From JANXQG01 sp963824275 (GTDB lineage Bacteria; Planctomycetota; Planctomycetia; Pirellulales; Thermoguttaceae): a stretch of DNA of 64,000 nucleotides. This document shows positions 10,233 to 19,178 of the stretch, piece by piece. Each line of letters begins with the position of its first letter. Position 1 is the stretch's first letter. The notes under the pieces are model-generated. The model was given only the letters and a program-made list of their open reading frames with translations. It had not been told where the DNA came from and ran no database searches. A program made the translations under genes and the position numbers. The stretch is from the NCBI GenBank assembly GCA_963824275.1, contig CAWGOT010000006.1, positions 124,001-188,000 on the forward strand, given 5' to 3'.

Positions 10233-13200
10233 ATGATTCGCAGGCTCATCCAATGGTCGTTGGACAATGTGTTGATCGTCCTGATGGCGGCGGTTGCCCT
10301 GGCCGGCGTCGGGATCTATTCGTTCATCCACATTAACGTCGAGGCCTACCCGGACCCCGCACCGCCCACCGTGGAGGTCATCGCGCAATTCCCGGGCGCT
10401 TCCGCCGAGGAAGTCGAACGCCTGGTCACCATTCCCTTGGAAGTGACCCTGGCCGGGATGCCCGGTTTGCACGCCATGAACACCAAGACGGTCTTCGGGC
10501 TGAGCGACATCAAGATGCTGTTCGATTACGGCACGGAGTACAAGGATGCGCGTCAAGAGACGATCAATCGCCTGCAATCGACGCAGCCGCTGCCGCAGGG
10601 GGTGACACCCCAGATCTCGCCGGAGTCGCCCACGGGAGAGATTTATCGTTACTGGTTGAAGGCCCCCAAGGATTCCGCCGGCCGCAACATCTACAGCCTC
10701 AACGACCTCAAGGCCCTGCAGGACTGGGTGCTGGAACGCGAGTTCCGTACCGTGCCCCGCGTGGTGGACATTACGAGTTGGGGCGGCACCATCCGCCGCT
10801 ACGAGATCCAGCCCGATCCCGAGCGCATGCGGCGCTACGGGATCAAGCTGGCCCAATTGCAGAACGTGCTCACCAACAGCAACGCCACCGTGGGCGGCGA
10901 TTACGTCGACCAGGGCGACGTGGCCCTGACCGTCCGCAGCGTGGGACTGTTCGGCGGTGGGGAAGACCCGGTCCGCAAGGTACTGGGAATCAGCGACCCC
11001 GTGGAGGCCGCCAAAATCCTCCGCAAAGAGGAGGAGCGGCGGATCCGCGATATCCGCGCCCTGGTCATCACCTCCGTCAACAACCAGCCCGTTCGCGTCG
11101 AAGACGTGGTCGAGGGCGGGCGGCTGGATGAGGGCGAGCGGGCGGGCGAAAAGGGCGTCGTCGTCCGCAACCAGACCCGCTTGGGGAAGATGGCCCACTT
11201 TAAGGTCGATGACGAGTTGGTGGACGACTTCCAGTCCGACCACTCGATGAGCCTCGCCAAGGCCGGCCACGACGATCCCGATCAGGTCGGCTGCATCGTC
11301 CTACTGCGCAAGGGCGAGGACACGCTGCCTTGCCTCGCCGATATCGAGGCCAAGGTCGAGGAGCTCAACGATCCCACGTCCGGTCGGATGCTGCCGGGCT
11401 GCAAGATCGTGCCCTACTACGACCGCCGCGAATTGACCAGCATCACGACCGCGACTGTAATCGAGAACCTCTTGACGGGCATCGGCCTGGTCCTCGTGAT
11501 CCTGCTGATGTTCTTGAACAACCTGAAAACCGCATTGATCGTGGTGCTCAACATTCCGCTGGCGCTGTTGTTTGCCGTTTCCGTCCTGTACTTTCGCGGT
11601 AAATCGGCCAACCTGCTCTCGATCGGCGCGGTGGACTTCGGCATCATCGTCGATTCTTCGGTAATCATCGCCGAGAGCATTTACCGTCACCTGGCCACCG
11701 AGGAAGCCCCCGATCTCCCGCTGAAGACCCGCATCTTCCGCGCGGCGAGCGAAATCGACCATGCCTTGCTGTTTTCCACGCTGATCATGGTCTGCGCGTT
11801 CATTCCACTGTTTACGATGGAGGGTCCGGCGGGGGCCTTGTTCGGCCCGATGGCGCAGACCTACGCCTCGGCGTTGGGCGGGGCCCTGGTCCTGGCGGTG
11901 ACGCTGACCCCCGTCTTGTGCCTGCTCTGTTTCAAGAATCTCAAGCCGACTCCGGACAATTTCCTCGTCCGTTTCATCAAGACCAGCTACCTGCGGCAAC
12001 TCGATCGCTGTTTGAAACACCGCTGGCTGACCGTGCTCTTCTTCGGCACGCTGATGGCGGGAACGGCCTGCCTGCTGCCGTTGGTGGGAGGCGAGTTCAT
12101 GCCGCAGTTGGAGGAAGGTAACCTCTGGATTCGCGACACGGCCCCGCTGAATATCAGCCTCAAACGGCAGGCCGCGATCTCCGAACAGGGCCGCGCGATC
12201 ATGGCCTCTTTCCCCGAGGTCATCGATATCGTCAACCAGATCGGCCGGACCGACGACGCGACCGACACCGACGGCTACTACAATTCCGAGTTCTTCGTCC
12301 CGCTGCGGCCGCAAAAACAATGGCCGGCCGTCAAGGAGCAAGCGGGCTGGCGGCGCTGGCTGTTCGGCCGCATGCGGCCGCGCACCAAGGACGAACTGGT
12401 GGCGGAGATGGATGACGAGTTGGAGCGGAAGATACCGGGCGTGACTTGGAATTTCTCGCAGAACATCCGCGACAACGTCATGGAATCGCTCTCCGGCGTC
12501 AAGGGCGACAACTCGCTGAAGATCGTCGGTCCCGACCTGAACAAGCTCCAGGACCTCGCCGCCCAGGCCAAGAACATCATGCAGGACATCCAGGGGCTCG
12601 AGGACGTGGGAGTCTTCAACGTCCTGGGCCAATCGCACCTGACGTTCCGCGTCGATCCCATAAAATGCCAGCGGTGGGGCGTGCAGGTGGCCGACGTGAA
12701 CAACGTGATCGGCAGCGCCCTGGGGGCCAGGCCCCTCACCGAAATGATCGAAGGCGAGAAGTCCTTCGATGTTTCCATTCGCTGGCCGGAAAAAAAGCGG
12801 TCCAGCGAATCGTCGATCCTCGACATTCCCATCGACATCCCCAACAACCAGGTGGTCCAACCGCAGGGTCCCGGGTTCACCCCGTCGGCGAGCGGGACCA
12901 GTCAGGCGCCACCCGCGATCGGCGGCAGCCTGGCGGCGACCGCAAATCCACTCAGCAGTACGCCGCGGTTGCAATTGCGCGACGTGGTCAGTCCGGAGGG
13001 CGAGGACGGCGCCACGGACGCCAACGGCAAGTTCGAGAGGCCGGGCGCCGCGGTGATCTATCGCGAACAACAAAAACGCCTGATCGCAGTGAAGTTCAGC
13101 GTTCGCGGCCGCGACCTGGCCGGCGCCGTTGCCGAAGCGCAGGAAAAAACCCAGCACCTCTTCAAGGCCCCCTACCGCCCCGTGTGGTCGGGCGAGTTCG

Positions 13201-13739
13201 AGGAAATGGAGGTGACCCTGAGGCGGCTGATGTGTTTTGTCCCCTTGTCGATGGCCCTGATTTTCATCCTCCTGTATTTGGCCTTGAGATCCTGGCTGGA
13301 CGCCATTGTCGTGCTTGGAAACGTCCTGGCGGCGTCGATGGGGGGCGTTTGGGCCTTGCTCCTGAGCAACACCAACTTCAGCATCTCTGCGGCCGTCGGT
13401 TTCATCTCGCTCTTCGGCGTCGCCATCATGGACGGGCTGTTGCTGATCTCCTATTTCAACACGCTCCGAGCCCGCGGAGAGCCCTTGGAGCGGGCGATCA
13501 TCGAGGGGGCCGCCAAGCGCGTGCGTCCCGTGATGATGACCGACTTGACAGCCTTGTGCGGTTTGCTGCCGGCGGCACTTTCCACGCAAATCGGTTCCGA
13601 GACGCAGCGACCGCTGGCGATCGTCGTGGTTGGCGGGATGGCCACGATGTTGCTGCTTACCAGGTATCTCGCACCCGTGCTGTACAGCTTCTACGGGCAT
13701 CGGGAACCGCCGGCCGGTTCCGGCAGCATGGCGCATTGA
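10233..13739 (+). CDS. CusA/CzcA-type heavy-metal RND efflux pump
   Basis: This is an inner-membrane proton-driven efflux pump of 1168 residues with an intact frame. The N-terminal helix (residues 10-33) is followed by NVEAYPDPAPPTVEV and FPGASAEEVERLVTIPLE. The central helix GAVDFGIIVDSSVIIAES (near residue 466) carries the two acidic residues that mark the heavy-metal RND subfamily. The second half has the matching helices (GVWALLLSNTNFSISAAVG, FISLFGVAIMDGLLLISYF). It is somewhat longer than E. coli CusA (1047), with extra periplasmic segments around residues 245-310 and 870-950. The metal cannot be read from sequence. It starts immediately after the adaptor stop codon. Confidence 0.93.
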   Translation: MIRRLIQWSLDNVLIVLMAAVALAGVGIYSFIHINVEAYPDPAPPTVEVIAQFPGASAEEVERLVTIPLEVTLAGMPGLHAMNTKTVFGLSDIKMLFDYGTEYKDARQETINRLQSTQPLPQGVTPQISPESPTGEIYRYWLKAPKDSAGRNIYSLNDLKALQDWVLEREFRTVPRVVDITSWGGTIRRYEIQPDPERMRRYGIKLAQLQNVLTNSNATVGGDYVDQGDVALTVRSVGLFGGGEDPVRKVLGISDPVEAAKILRKEEERRIRDIRALVITSVNNQPVRVEDVVEGGRLDEGERAGEKGVVVRNQTRLGKMAHFKVDDELVDDFQSDHSMSLAKAGHDDPDQVGCIVLLRKGEDTLPCLADIEAKVEELNDPTSGRMLPGCKIVPYYDRRELTSITTATVIENLLTGIGLVLVILLMFLNNLKTALIVVLNIPLALLFAVSVLYFRGKSANLLSIGAVDFGIIVDSSVIIAESIYRHLATEEAPDLPLKTRIFRAASEIDHALLFSTLIMVCAFIPLFTMEGPAGALFGPMAQTYASALGGALVLAVTLTPVLCLLCFKNLKPTPDNFLVRFIKTSYLRQLDRCLKHRWLTVLFFGTLMAGTACLLPLVGGEFMPQLEEGNLWIRDTAPLNISLKRQAAISEQGRAIMASFPEVIDIVNQIGRTDDATDTDGYYNSEFFVPLRPQKQWPAVKEQAGWRRWLFGRMRPRTKDELVAEMDDELERKIPGVTWNFSQNIRDNVMESLSGVKGDNSLKIVGPDLNKLQDLAAQAKNIMQDIQGLEDVGVFNVLGQSHLTFRVDPIKCQRWGVQVADVNNVIGSALGARPLTEMIEGEKSFDVSIRWPEKKRSSESSILDIPIDIPNNQVVQPQGPGFTPSASGTSQAPPAIGGSLAATANPLSSTPRLQLRDVVSPEGEDGATDANGKFERPGAAVIYREQQKRLIAVKFSVRGRDLAGAVAEAQEKTQHLFKAPYRPVWSGEFEEMEVTLRRLMCFVPLSMALIFILLYLALRSWLDAIVVLGNVLAASMGGVWALLLSNTNFSISAAVGFISLFGVAIMDGLLLISYFNTLRARGEPLERAIIEGAAKRVRPVMMTDLTALCGLLPAALSTQIGSETQRPLAIVVVGGMATMLLLTRYLAPVLYSFYGHREPPAGSGSMAH

Positions 13740-13743
13740 CGCC

Positions 13744-14526
13744 TCACCCGCCGTTGTTTCCGCTCCATCCCACGACCACGGGCGTGCCGATCGAAACGCC
13801 CGTGCGCTCGGCGGCATTGTCGCCGACAACCGCCAACTCCAGGCGGCCGGACGATCCGATCAGAGCCACGAGCATCCCCGGGGCGTGCCCGCCGTAGGTC
13901 TCGTAGACGCCGAAGGTCTCATAAATACCGCAGGCAATACAGGCCCGCGTGTCGGTGGGCCTGCCCACCAATTCGCTGTGCAAGATGTTGGTGATCAAGT
14001 TGCCGAAGGAATCGATCGACATGACCTCGCCGCGGATGTTCATTTTGCCGTCGGGCTGACCGATTTCAACTGCGACCGGGCCAAGCTGGCGGGGATCAAG
14101 CCCCAGGCTCAACTTGACGGCCACCGGGGCCATGATGTCGCGCCCCAGGAACTTGCGTGAAACCTCCGGCAGCCAGAACTCCTGCGCGGTCAGTCGCAAG
14201 ACGATCGTGGGTTGGGTGCGGGCCATCAGTCTCCCCAGCAGCCCGTTGTCCGGCGCGAGATATTGCTGAGAGCCGATGCGAGCGTAGAGGATCGGCCGCG
14301 CGGTTCCCACACCGGGGTCGACGACGGCCACGTGGATCGTGTCGTCGGGGAACCAGGGTGTGGCCTCGTCCAAGACATGGGCGCCGCGCGTTATGTCCAG
14401 TAAGGGGATGGCGTGCGAGATATCGACGATCGTCGCCCCCGGGTCGGTTGAGAAAATGACGCCCTTCATCGCAGCCACGTAGGGGCTGCCGAAGCCGAAG
14501 TCGGTGGTGAGGGTGATGATGGGCAT
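13744..14526 (-). CDS. SAM hydrolase/halogenase family protein
   Basis: The product belongs to the SAM hydroxide adenosyltransferase family (formerly DUF62), which hydrolyses S-adenosylmethionine to adenosine and methionine. It starts MPIITLTTDFGFGSPYVAAMKG with the family motif TTDFG. It continues with DISHAI, VVDPGVGTARPILYAR, APDNGLLG and SIDSFGNLITNI, all conserved. Length is 260 residues. It is on the opposite strand, ends four bases from the pump stop, and splits the metal-efflux block. Confidence 0.9.
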   Translation of the reverse strand: MPIITLTTDFGFGSPYVAAMKGVIFSTDPGATIVDISHAIPLLDITRGAHVLDEATPWFPDDTIHVAVVDPGVGTARPILYARIGSQQYLAPDNGLLGRLMARTQPTIVLRLTAQEFWLPEVSRKFLGRDIMAPVAVKLSLGLDPRQLGPVAVEIGQPDGKMNIRGEVMSIDSFGNLITNILHSELVGRPTDTRACIACGIYETFGVYETYGGHAPGMLVALIGSSGRLELAVVGDNAAERTGVSIGTPVVVGWSGNNGG

Positions 14527-14751
14527 GAATTGTCGGTGCTTCGCATTTTCCGCAGGTAGGCCAATACCGCCTAACAGTCTACCCCCGCAATGACCGGGTT
14601 GCAAGCCACCGTGGATTTGGCGAAGCATAACTTCCCGAAAAGTCGGCATGCCCAGCAAAATCACACGCCGAAAAGAGCGAGGGGCCGCATTGTCTTGTAT
14701 AATTTCCTGAAACGCTTGCGCCGCAACAAGTCAATCGATCGAGAGGCCGCC

Positions 14752-16350
14752 ATGCCCACGCCATTTTTCGAGGATCGTGCGAAGGATGCACACAGTTCCG
14801 ATCCGGCACCGAACCGAACTCCCTCTTCCTTTTCCAGCAAGGAGCGGAAACCCGCTCAGTTTCACAACGCGAACTTAGGGAAAGTTCCCTGGACGCGAGT
14901 GCGAAAGACGGCGAAAGTCCTGCTGCCGATCTTGGTAATCCCGATCGCTTTCGCTTGGGCCTATCAGACGGGGAAGCTGCCCTGGATGAAATCAAACGCG
15001 GAGAACAACGACGCAACTGCCAATGATGCCCCGGGCGTGAAACTCGTGAAGGACAAGCCGAATAGCCTGCGGGTGCCGCAAGAGGTGCGGGAGGCGCTGG
15101 GCATGCGCAAGGGCAGCGTCGATCAAATCGCCGTCGCCGACTTGCCGTCGCGCGGGCTGCCCCTGGTGATGCCCGGTTCCACGGCCCTCGATCCCGCGCA
15201 CTTGATTCGCGTCCGCGTCCGCTTTGCGCCGGCCGAAATGGTGGAGATTGGCAAGATCGACGATCCCCACGCTTCGCCGGGGGAAATCCCGCCCCGGCGC
15301 CGCGACTTGCAGGCTGGCGACCCGGTGAAGAAGGGAGACCTGCTGGCGGTGCTCTTCAGCGTCGACCTGGGCAACAAGAAGAACGACCTCTTCGACGCCC
15401 TCTCGCAGTTGCGGCTCGACGAGGAAGTGCTCAAACGCGCCGAGGCCCACGCGGCCGCCGTCCCGGAAGTCTTCCTGCTCAATGCCCAGCGCAACGTGCA
15501 AGCCGACATCAACGCCGTCAGCCGAGCGGAGAACACGCTCAAGACCTGGGAAATCTCGGAAGAGGAAATTCAGGCCGTCCGCGACGAAGTGAAGAATTAC
15601 AGCAGCGATCAGGACTGCCGCGACAAGGAGAAGGACCGCCTCAAACAGTGGGCCCGCGTGGAATTGAGGGCCCCGGTCGACGGCTTCGTCATCGAGCAGA
15701 ACGTGGCCCTGCACGAAACCGTCGTCGACAACACCACGAACCTCTTTCAGATCGCCAAGGTCGATCCGTTGATCGTGCTGGCCTCCGTGCCCGAGGACGA
15801 CCTGCCTGCCCTGCAGGAATTGAAGGTCCAGACGCGGAATCACATCGGCTGGACCGTAAACGCGGTGGGGACGCAGCCGATTGCCGGTTACGTCGATGAT
15901 ATCGGATACCTGATCGATCCCAACCAGCACACGGCCGTCGTTCGCGGCCACATTCCCAATCCGGACGGGCTGCTGAGGGCAGGGCAGTTCGTTACGGCAA
16001 CCGTGGAACTGCTGCCGCCCAAAGACGTGGTGGAAGTGCCGATCGGCGCGCTGGTGGAAGACGGCAAAGACTCGATCGTGTTCGTGCAGACCGATCCGAA
16101 AGAACCCGTCTATACGATGCGCCGGGTGGAAGTCACGGACCGCTTCGATCGCACGGCCTATGTCCGCAGCGTGCCCGTAACCAAGAAAGGCGAGGACCGT
16201 GCGGCGGGAGACGCGGGGCAAGCGTCTCTGCCGACGGAGCCGCTAAAAAAGGGTGAGCGTGTTGTCACCACCGGAGCCCTGGAGTTCAAGTCCGCGTTGG
16301 AGAACAAGCAATCGGAGAACGTCAAGCCTGCCGATGCGAAAACGCGCTGA
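14752..16350 (+). CDS. HlyD/CusB-family efflux adaptor (copy 2)
   Basis: This 532-residue second adaptor is highly similar to the one at 8583 from VKLVKDKPNSLRVP to ALENKQSE, including identical stretches such as DDPHASPGE and HIPNPDGLLRAGQFVTATV. Its N-terminus is different, with one anchor helix near residues 48-66. ATG 14752 is favoured by GAGAGG nine bases earlier. No pump follows; the next genes are a Cys-rich secreted protein and a TolC-type lipoprotein. It may serve the same CusA pump, giving two interchangeable adaptors, or be left from duplication of an adaptor-pump unit. Confidence 0.85.
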   Translation: MPTPFFEDRAKDAHSSDPAPNRTPSSFSSKERKPAQFHNANLGKVPWTRVRKTAKVLLPILVIPIAFAWAYQTGKLPWMKSNAENNDATANDAPGVKLVKDKPNSLRVPQEVREALGMRKGSVDQIAVADLPSRGLPLVMPGSTALDPAHLIRVRVRFAPAEMVEIGKIDDPHASPGEIPPRRRDLQAGDPVKKGDLLAVLFSVDLGNKKNDLFDALSQLRLDEEVLKRAEAHAAAVPEVFLLNAQRNVQADINAVSRAENTLKTWEISEEEIQAVRDEVKNYSSDQDCRDKEKDRLKQWARVELRAPVDGFVIEQNVALHETVVDNTTNLFQIAKVDPLIVLASVPEDDLPALQELKVQTRNHIGWTVNAVGTQPIAGYVDDIGYLIDPNQHTAVVRGHIPNPDGLLRAGQFVTATVELLPPKDVVEVPIGALVEDGKDSIVFVQTDPKEPVYTMRRVEVTDRFDRTAYVRSVPVTKKGEDRAAGDAGQASLPTEPLKKGERVVTTGALEFKSALENKQSENVKPADAKTR

Positions 16351-16413
16351 AAGCGCCGGATATCCGGCAAAGTTTGGCCCTCTTACGCATCCGGAAATCT
16401 TCTCCTAACCGGA

Positions 16414-16430
16414 ACGGTAAACCTTTTGCA
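16414..16430 (+). promoter_or_regulatory. Possible weak sigma-54 promoter
   Basis: The sequence ACGGTAAACCTTTTGCA has GG at 16416-16417 and GC at 16428-16429, 10 bases apart. The -12 part is good but the -24 part is poor. It lies about 97 bases ahead of the Cys-rich gene, the same distance as the two stronger sites ahead of their genes. Confidence 0.35.
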
Positions 16431-16526
16431 TAAAACACGTTGCGTGCGTTCAAGGGTCCTTGTCATCGGTGCCGATACGATTGACGGCCCTTAGCGGATT
16501 TTTAATGCAAAAGGAGTTGTTGCGAT

Positions 16527-16859
16527 ATGAGAACTAAAATTCTGTTTGGAGCGATGCTCTTGAGCGTCGCCATCTGCAGCCGTGCGTTCAGCGGCGACTG
16601 CTGTGTGCCGGCAAGCTGTGCGAAGCCTGCTTGCTGCGAGAAGGCTTGCGGTTGCCAAGCCGGCTGCGGCTGTGATTCGGGGTGCGCCAAGGGGCACTTT
16701 GCCGAGTGGCTTGAAGCAGTCTTCACCATCAAGTGCAAGACCTGCATCCTCTGCCAGAACCCGCCCGCTCCGGAAGTGCCAGCGAAGCCCGACGCCCCGA
16801 AACCCGACGCCCCGAAGACCGACGCTGCCCCGTTGCCGGCCGCTCCGGCTCCCAAGTAA
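16527..16859 (+). CDS. Cys-rich secreted protein, possible metal binder
   Basis: A signal peptide (MRTKILFGAMLLSVAICSRAFS) leads into a short Cys-rich region. Thirteen cysteines, many in CC, CGC and CxxC pairs, fall within about 50 residues, for example DCCVPASCAKPACCEKACGC and KCKTCILC. The tail is a Pro/Ala/Lys repeat (PDAPKPDAPKTDAAP) that could span or stick to the wall. The length is 110 residues, and AAAAGGAG precedes the start. Placed between an efflux adaptor and a TolC homologue, a metallothionein-like periplasmic metal trap is plausible but unproven. Confidence 0.65.
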   Translation: MRTKILFGAMLLSVAICSRAFSGDCCVPASCAKPACCEKACGCQAGCGCDSGCAKGHFAEWLEAVFTIKCKTCILCQNPPAPEVPAKPDAPKPDAPKTDAAPLPAAPAPK

Positions 16860-16912
16860 GCCAGCCCAATCAGACCGCACTCAAGACGGCCTGCCAACTT
16901 GGCGTCATGACG

Positions 16913-16948
16913 TGCCTGCCCGGGAGCAATCTCGGGCATGCCTTTTTC
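16913..16948 (+). terminator. Rho-independent terminator candidate
   Basis: A GC-rich imperfect hairpin (GCCTGCCCGGGAG ... CTCGGGCATGCC) is followed by TTTTT, 53 bases after the Cys-rich gene. Confidence 0.55.
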
Positions 16949-17255
16949 TTGCACTCCGCAGGGGCGCGTTCTGCGCCGGAAAATGACCCGTCGAGTTGCA
17001 CTCTTCCGGCTGATCCTTGTGTATCAGTTCTTCCGCTGCTGCCGGTGATACCCCATTTGTGGAAGATGGCTGGCGCTACTGCCGAAACAACCATCATGGG
17101 TTGCACCATCGATTCCCCCGTGCAGCGGTAACTTGGGCAACCCTGAACGACTTTATCCGAAATGCGGCACAATGGGAAACAGCGTGGTCCGCTGACGACC
17201 TGTCCGAGAACCAATTCTGTCCCGGCACAATCCGGCGGTCAAAGGTGTTTTTGGC
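16949..17255. other. Intergenic region before tolC-like gene
   Basis: I see no convincing gene or promoter here. An AAAGGTG ribosome site precedes the lipoprotein start at 17256. Confidence 0.4.
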
Positions 17256-19167
17256 ATGACAAAGCACACGTTATTCACGATCACCACGATTCTGCTCCTC
17301 GGCGGGTGTGCCTACAACACACAGTCCCGAGTCGATCAATCGGTTGGTGAGCAGACGTCTCGCCCCTACGATCAACAGCCGCCGGCGCCGGCCATGCCTG
17401 GGCCCACGGTACCTCAACCGGCGCCTGCGCCGAACGCCGGCGCCAGCGCAGCGCCCGCGCGGGAATGGACGTGCGAACGGTGGCTTATTTGGAAGGTGTG
17501 CCCGCCCCCAACCAGTTGGCGGCGGACGGGGCACCCGCTAACGGGTCGCCGGCGAATCCCCTGCCGGCCAACGAGCAGCTCGCAGAGCGGCACGTCGACC
17601 TCAATATTCCCTCAGAGATTCCCGGCGCGAATACTAGTCGAGTGGAACTCTCCAAGGACCTGGGGAAAAACAGCGCCAAATCGATCGCTTGTATCCCCCC
17701 TTGCCGCCGCTGGTCGCAGAACCAATGCCCCTGCCGGGGCCCGGCGGCAGGCCCTTCACGCTGTCCGACTTCCAGCACATCGCTGCGGTGAACAGCCCTC
17801 AGTTGAGGCAGGCCGCGTCCGACGTTGAAGCCGCCCGCGGCAACCTGATGCAGGCCGACGCCTACCCCAACCCGACGCTGAGCTACCAATTCATGCCGTC
17901 CAGCGACGGCAGCACGCCAAGCGGCCAGGGCTTCGGCGTCGAACAGCCGATCAAGACCGCCGGCAAGCTCGGCTTGCAAAGGGCATCGGCCGAGATCGCC
18001 CTGCACAACGCCGAATTGGCCCTGCGGAGGGCCCGCAGCGATCTCTCCACGCGGGTCCGCAACGCCTACTTCGCCCTGCTCGTGGCCAAGGAAACGGTGC
18101 GGGTGAACCGAGCCCTGGCCCACTTCACCGATGAAGTCTATCGGCTCCAGGCCCGCTTGCTGTCAGGCGGGTTTGCGGCCCCCTACGAACCGGCGACACT
18201 GCGAGCCCAGGCCTTCACCGCGCGGCTGGCGTACGTGCAGTCGATCCAGACCTATATTTACGACTGGAAGCAGCTCGTGTCGACGGTCGACGTGCGGCAA
18301 TTGCCCCTCTCCGAAGTCGCGGGCCGCGTCGATTCGTCCATCCCCTACTACGACTACGATTCCATCCTGGCCTACGTCCTCCGCAATCACACGGATGTCC
18401 TGACGGCGCAGAACGGGATTCAAGCTGCCCGTTACAACCTGAAACTAGCGCAGGTCACGCCCATTCCCGACGTCGACGTCAACTTCAGCGTGACCCACGA
18501 CTACAGCGTCCCTCCGAACCAGACGTGCCCGACCCTGACGCTCGGCGTTCCGGTGCCGGTCTGGGACCGCAACAAGGGAGCGATCATCGCCGCCGAGGGT
18601 GCCCTGGTGCGGGCCGAAGAAGAGCCGCACCGCGTCGAGATGAACTTGACGAACACCTTGGCCGGCGCCTACGTAAACTACAAGAACAACCTGGATGCCC
18701 TCGAATATTATCGCCGCTACATCCTGCCCGATCAGGTGCGGGCTTATCGTGGGGCTTACGATCGCCGGCAGATCGACCCCAATGCGTCGTTCGGCGACGT
18801 CGTCGCCGCGCAGCAGACGCTGGCCGCCGACGTGACAACCTACCTGCAAACTTTGGCGCAGGTCTGGACCTCGGTAACGAGCGTGGCGGACCTGATCCAG
18901 ACGGACGACCTGTTCGAATTCGCCCGGCCGCAGGCCGTGCCGACGCTGCCCGATCTGGACCAGTTGCCGCCGCTGCCCTGTTGTCATCCCTATTCCGCAC
19001 CGCTTGGCGCGGGAGCGGGCACCATGTACCCAGGGTCGGCTCCGGCGGGCGGCACGATTCCCGTGCCGGGGACTTTCCCGGCGCCTGAACCTAACCAGCG
19101 TCCAACTCAAAATGCTCCGGCCGACCATGGGTACATGGTGCCCGCGACCGGCAGCCAGGGAGGTTGA
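17256..19167 (+). CDS. TolC-family outer-membrane efflux lipoprotein (frameshifted)
   Basis: This is the outer-membrane channel of a tripartite pump. A lipoprotein signal (lipobox LLGGC near residue 17) is followed by a Pro/Ala-rich linker. The two OEP repeats then follow: FTLSDFQHIAAVNSPQLRQA at the start, and TLTLGVPVPVWDRNKGAI before the second half. Two single-base losses, near 17467 (before ATGGAC) and 17693 (GCTT for GCTTT), split the frame; the last 490 residues are open. The C-terminal tail is Pro-rich and has two inverted copies of the CCATGTACCC repeat (19017 and 19120) read in frame. It is 11 bases from the outer-membrane protein gene. Confidence 0.82.
19017..19041 (+). repeat. Dispersed palindrome copy inside tolC-like gene (forward)
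   Basis: The core CCATGTACCCAGGGTCGGC matches the family seen at 4727, 28862 and 48449. Here it is translated in frame as part of GTMYPGSA in the Pro/Gly-rich tail. Confidence 0.7.
19120..19144 (-). repeat. Dispersed palindrome copy inside tolC-like gene (reverse)
   Basis: This is the complement of the 19017 copy: GGCCGACCATGGGTACATGG at its start. It is translated as part of ADHGYMVPA near the C-terminus. With the forward copy it forms an inverted pair about 100 bases apart. Confidence 0.7.
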
Positions 19168-19178
19168 GAAGAATCATC

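Noticed and set aside
9066..13829. Two long minus-strand open frames opposite the adaptor and pump genes
   Set aside because: They lie wholly on the opposite strand of confirmed genes and have antisense-type composition rich in His, Arg and Gly.
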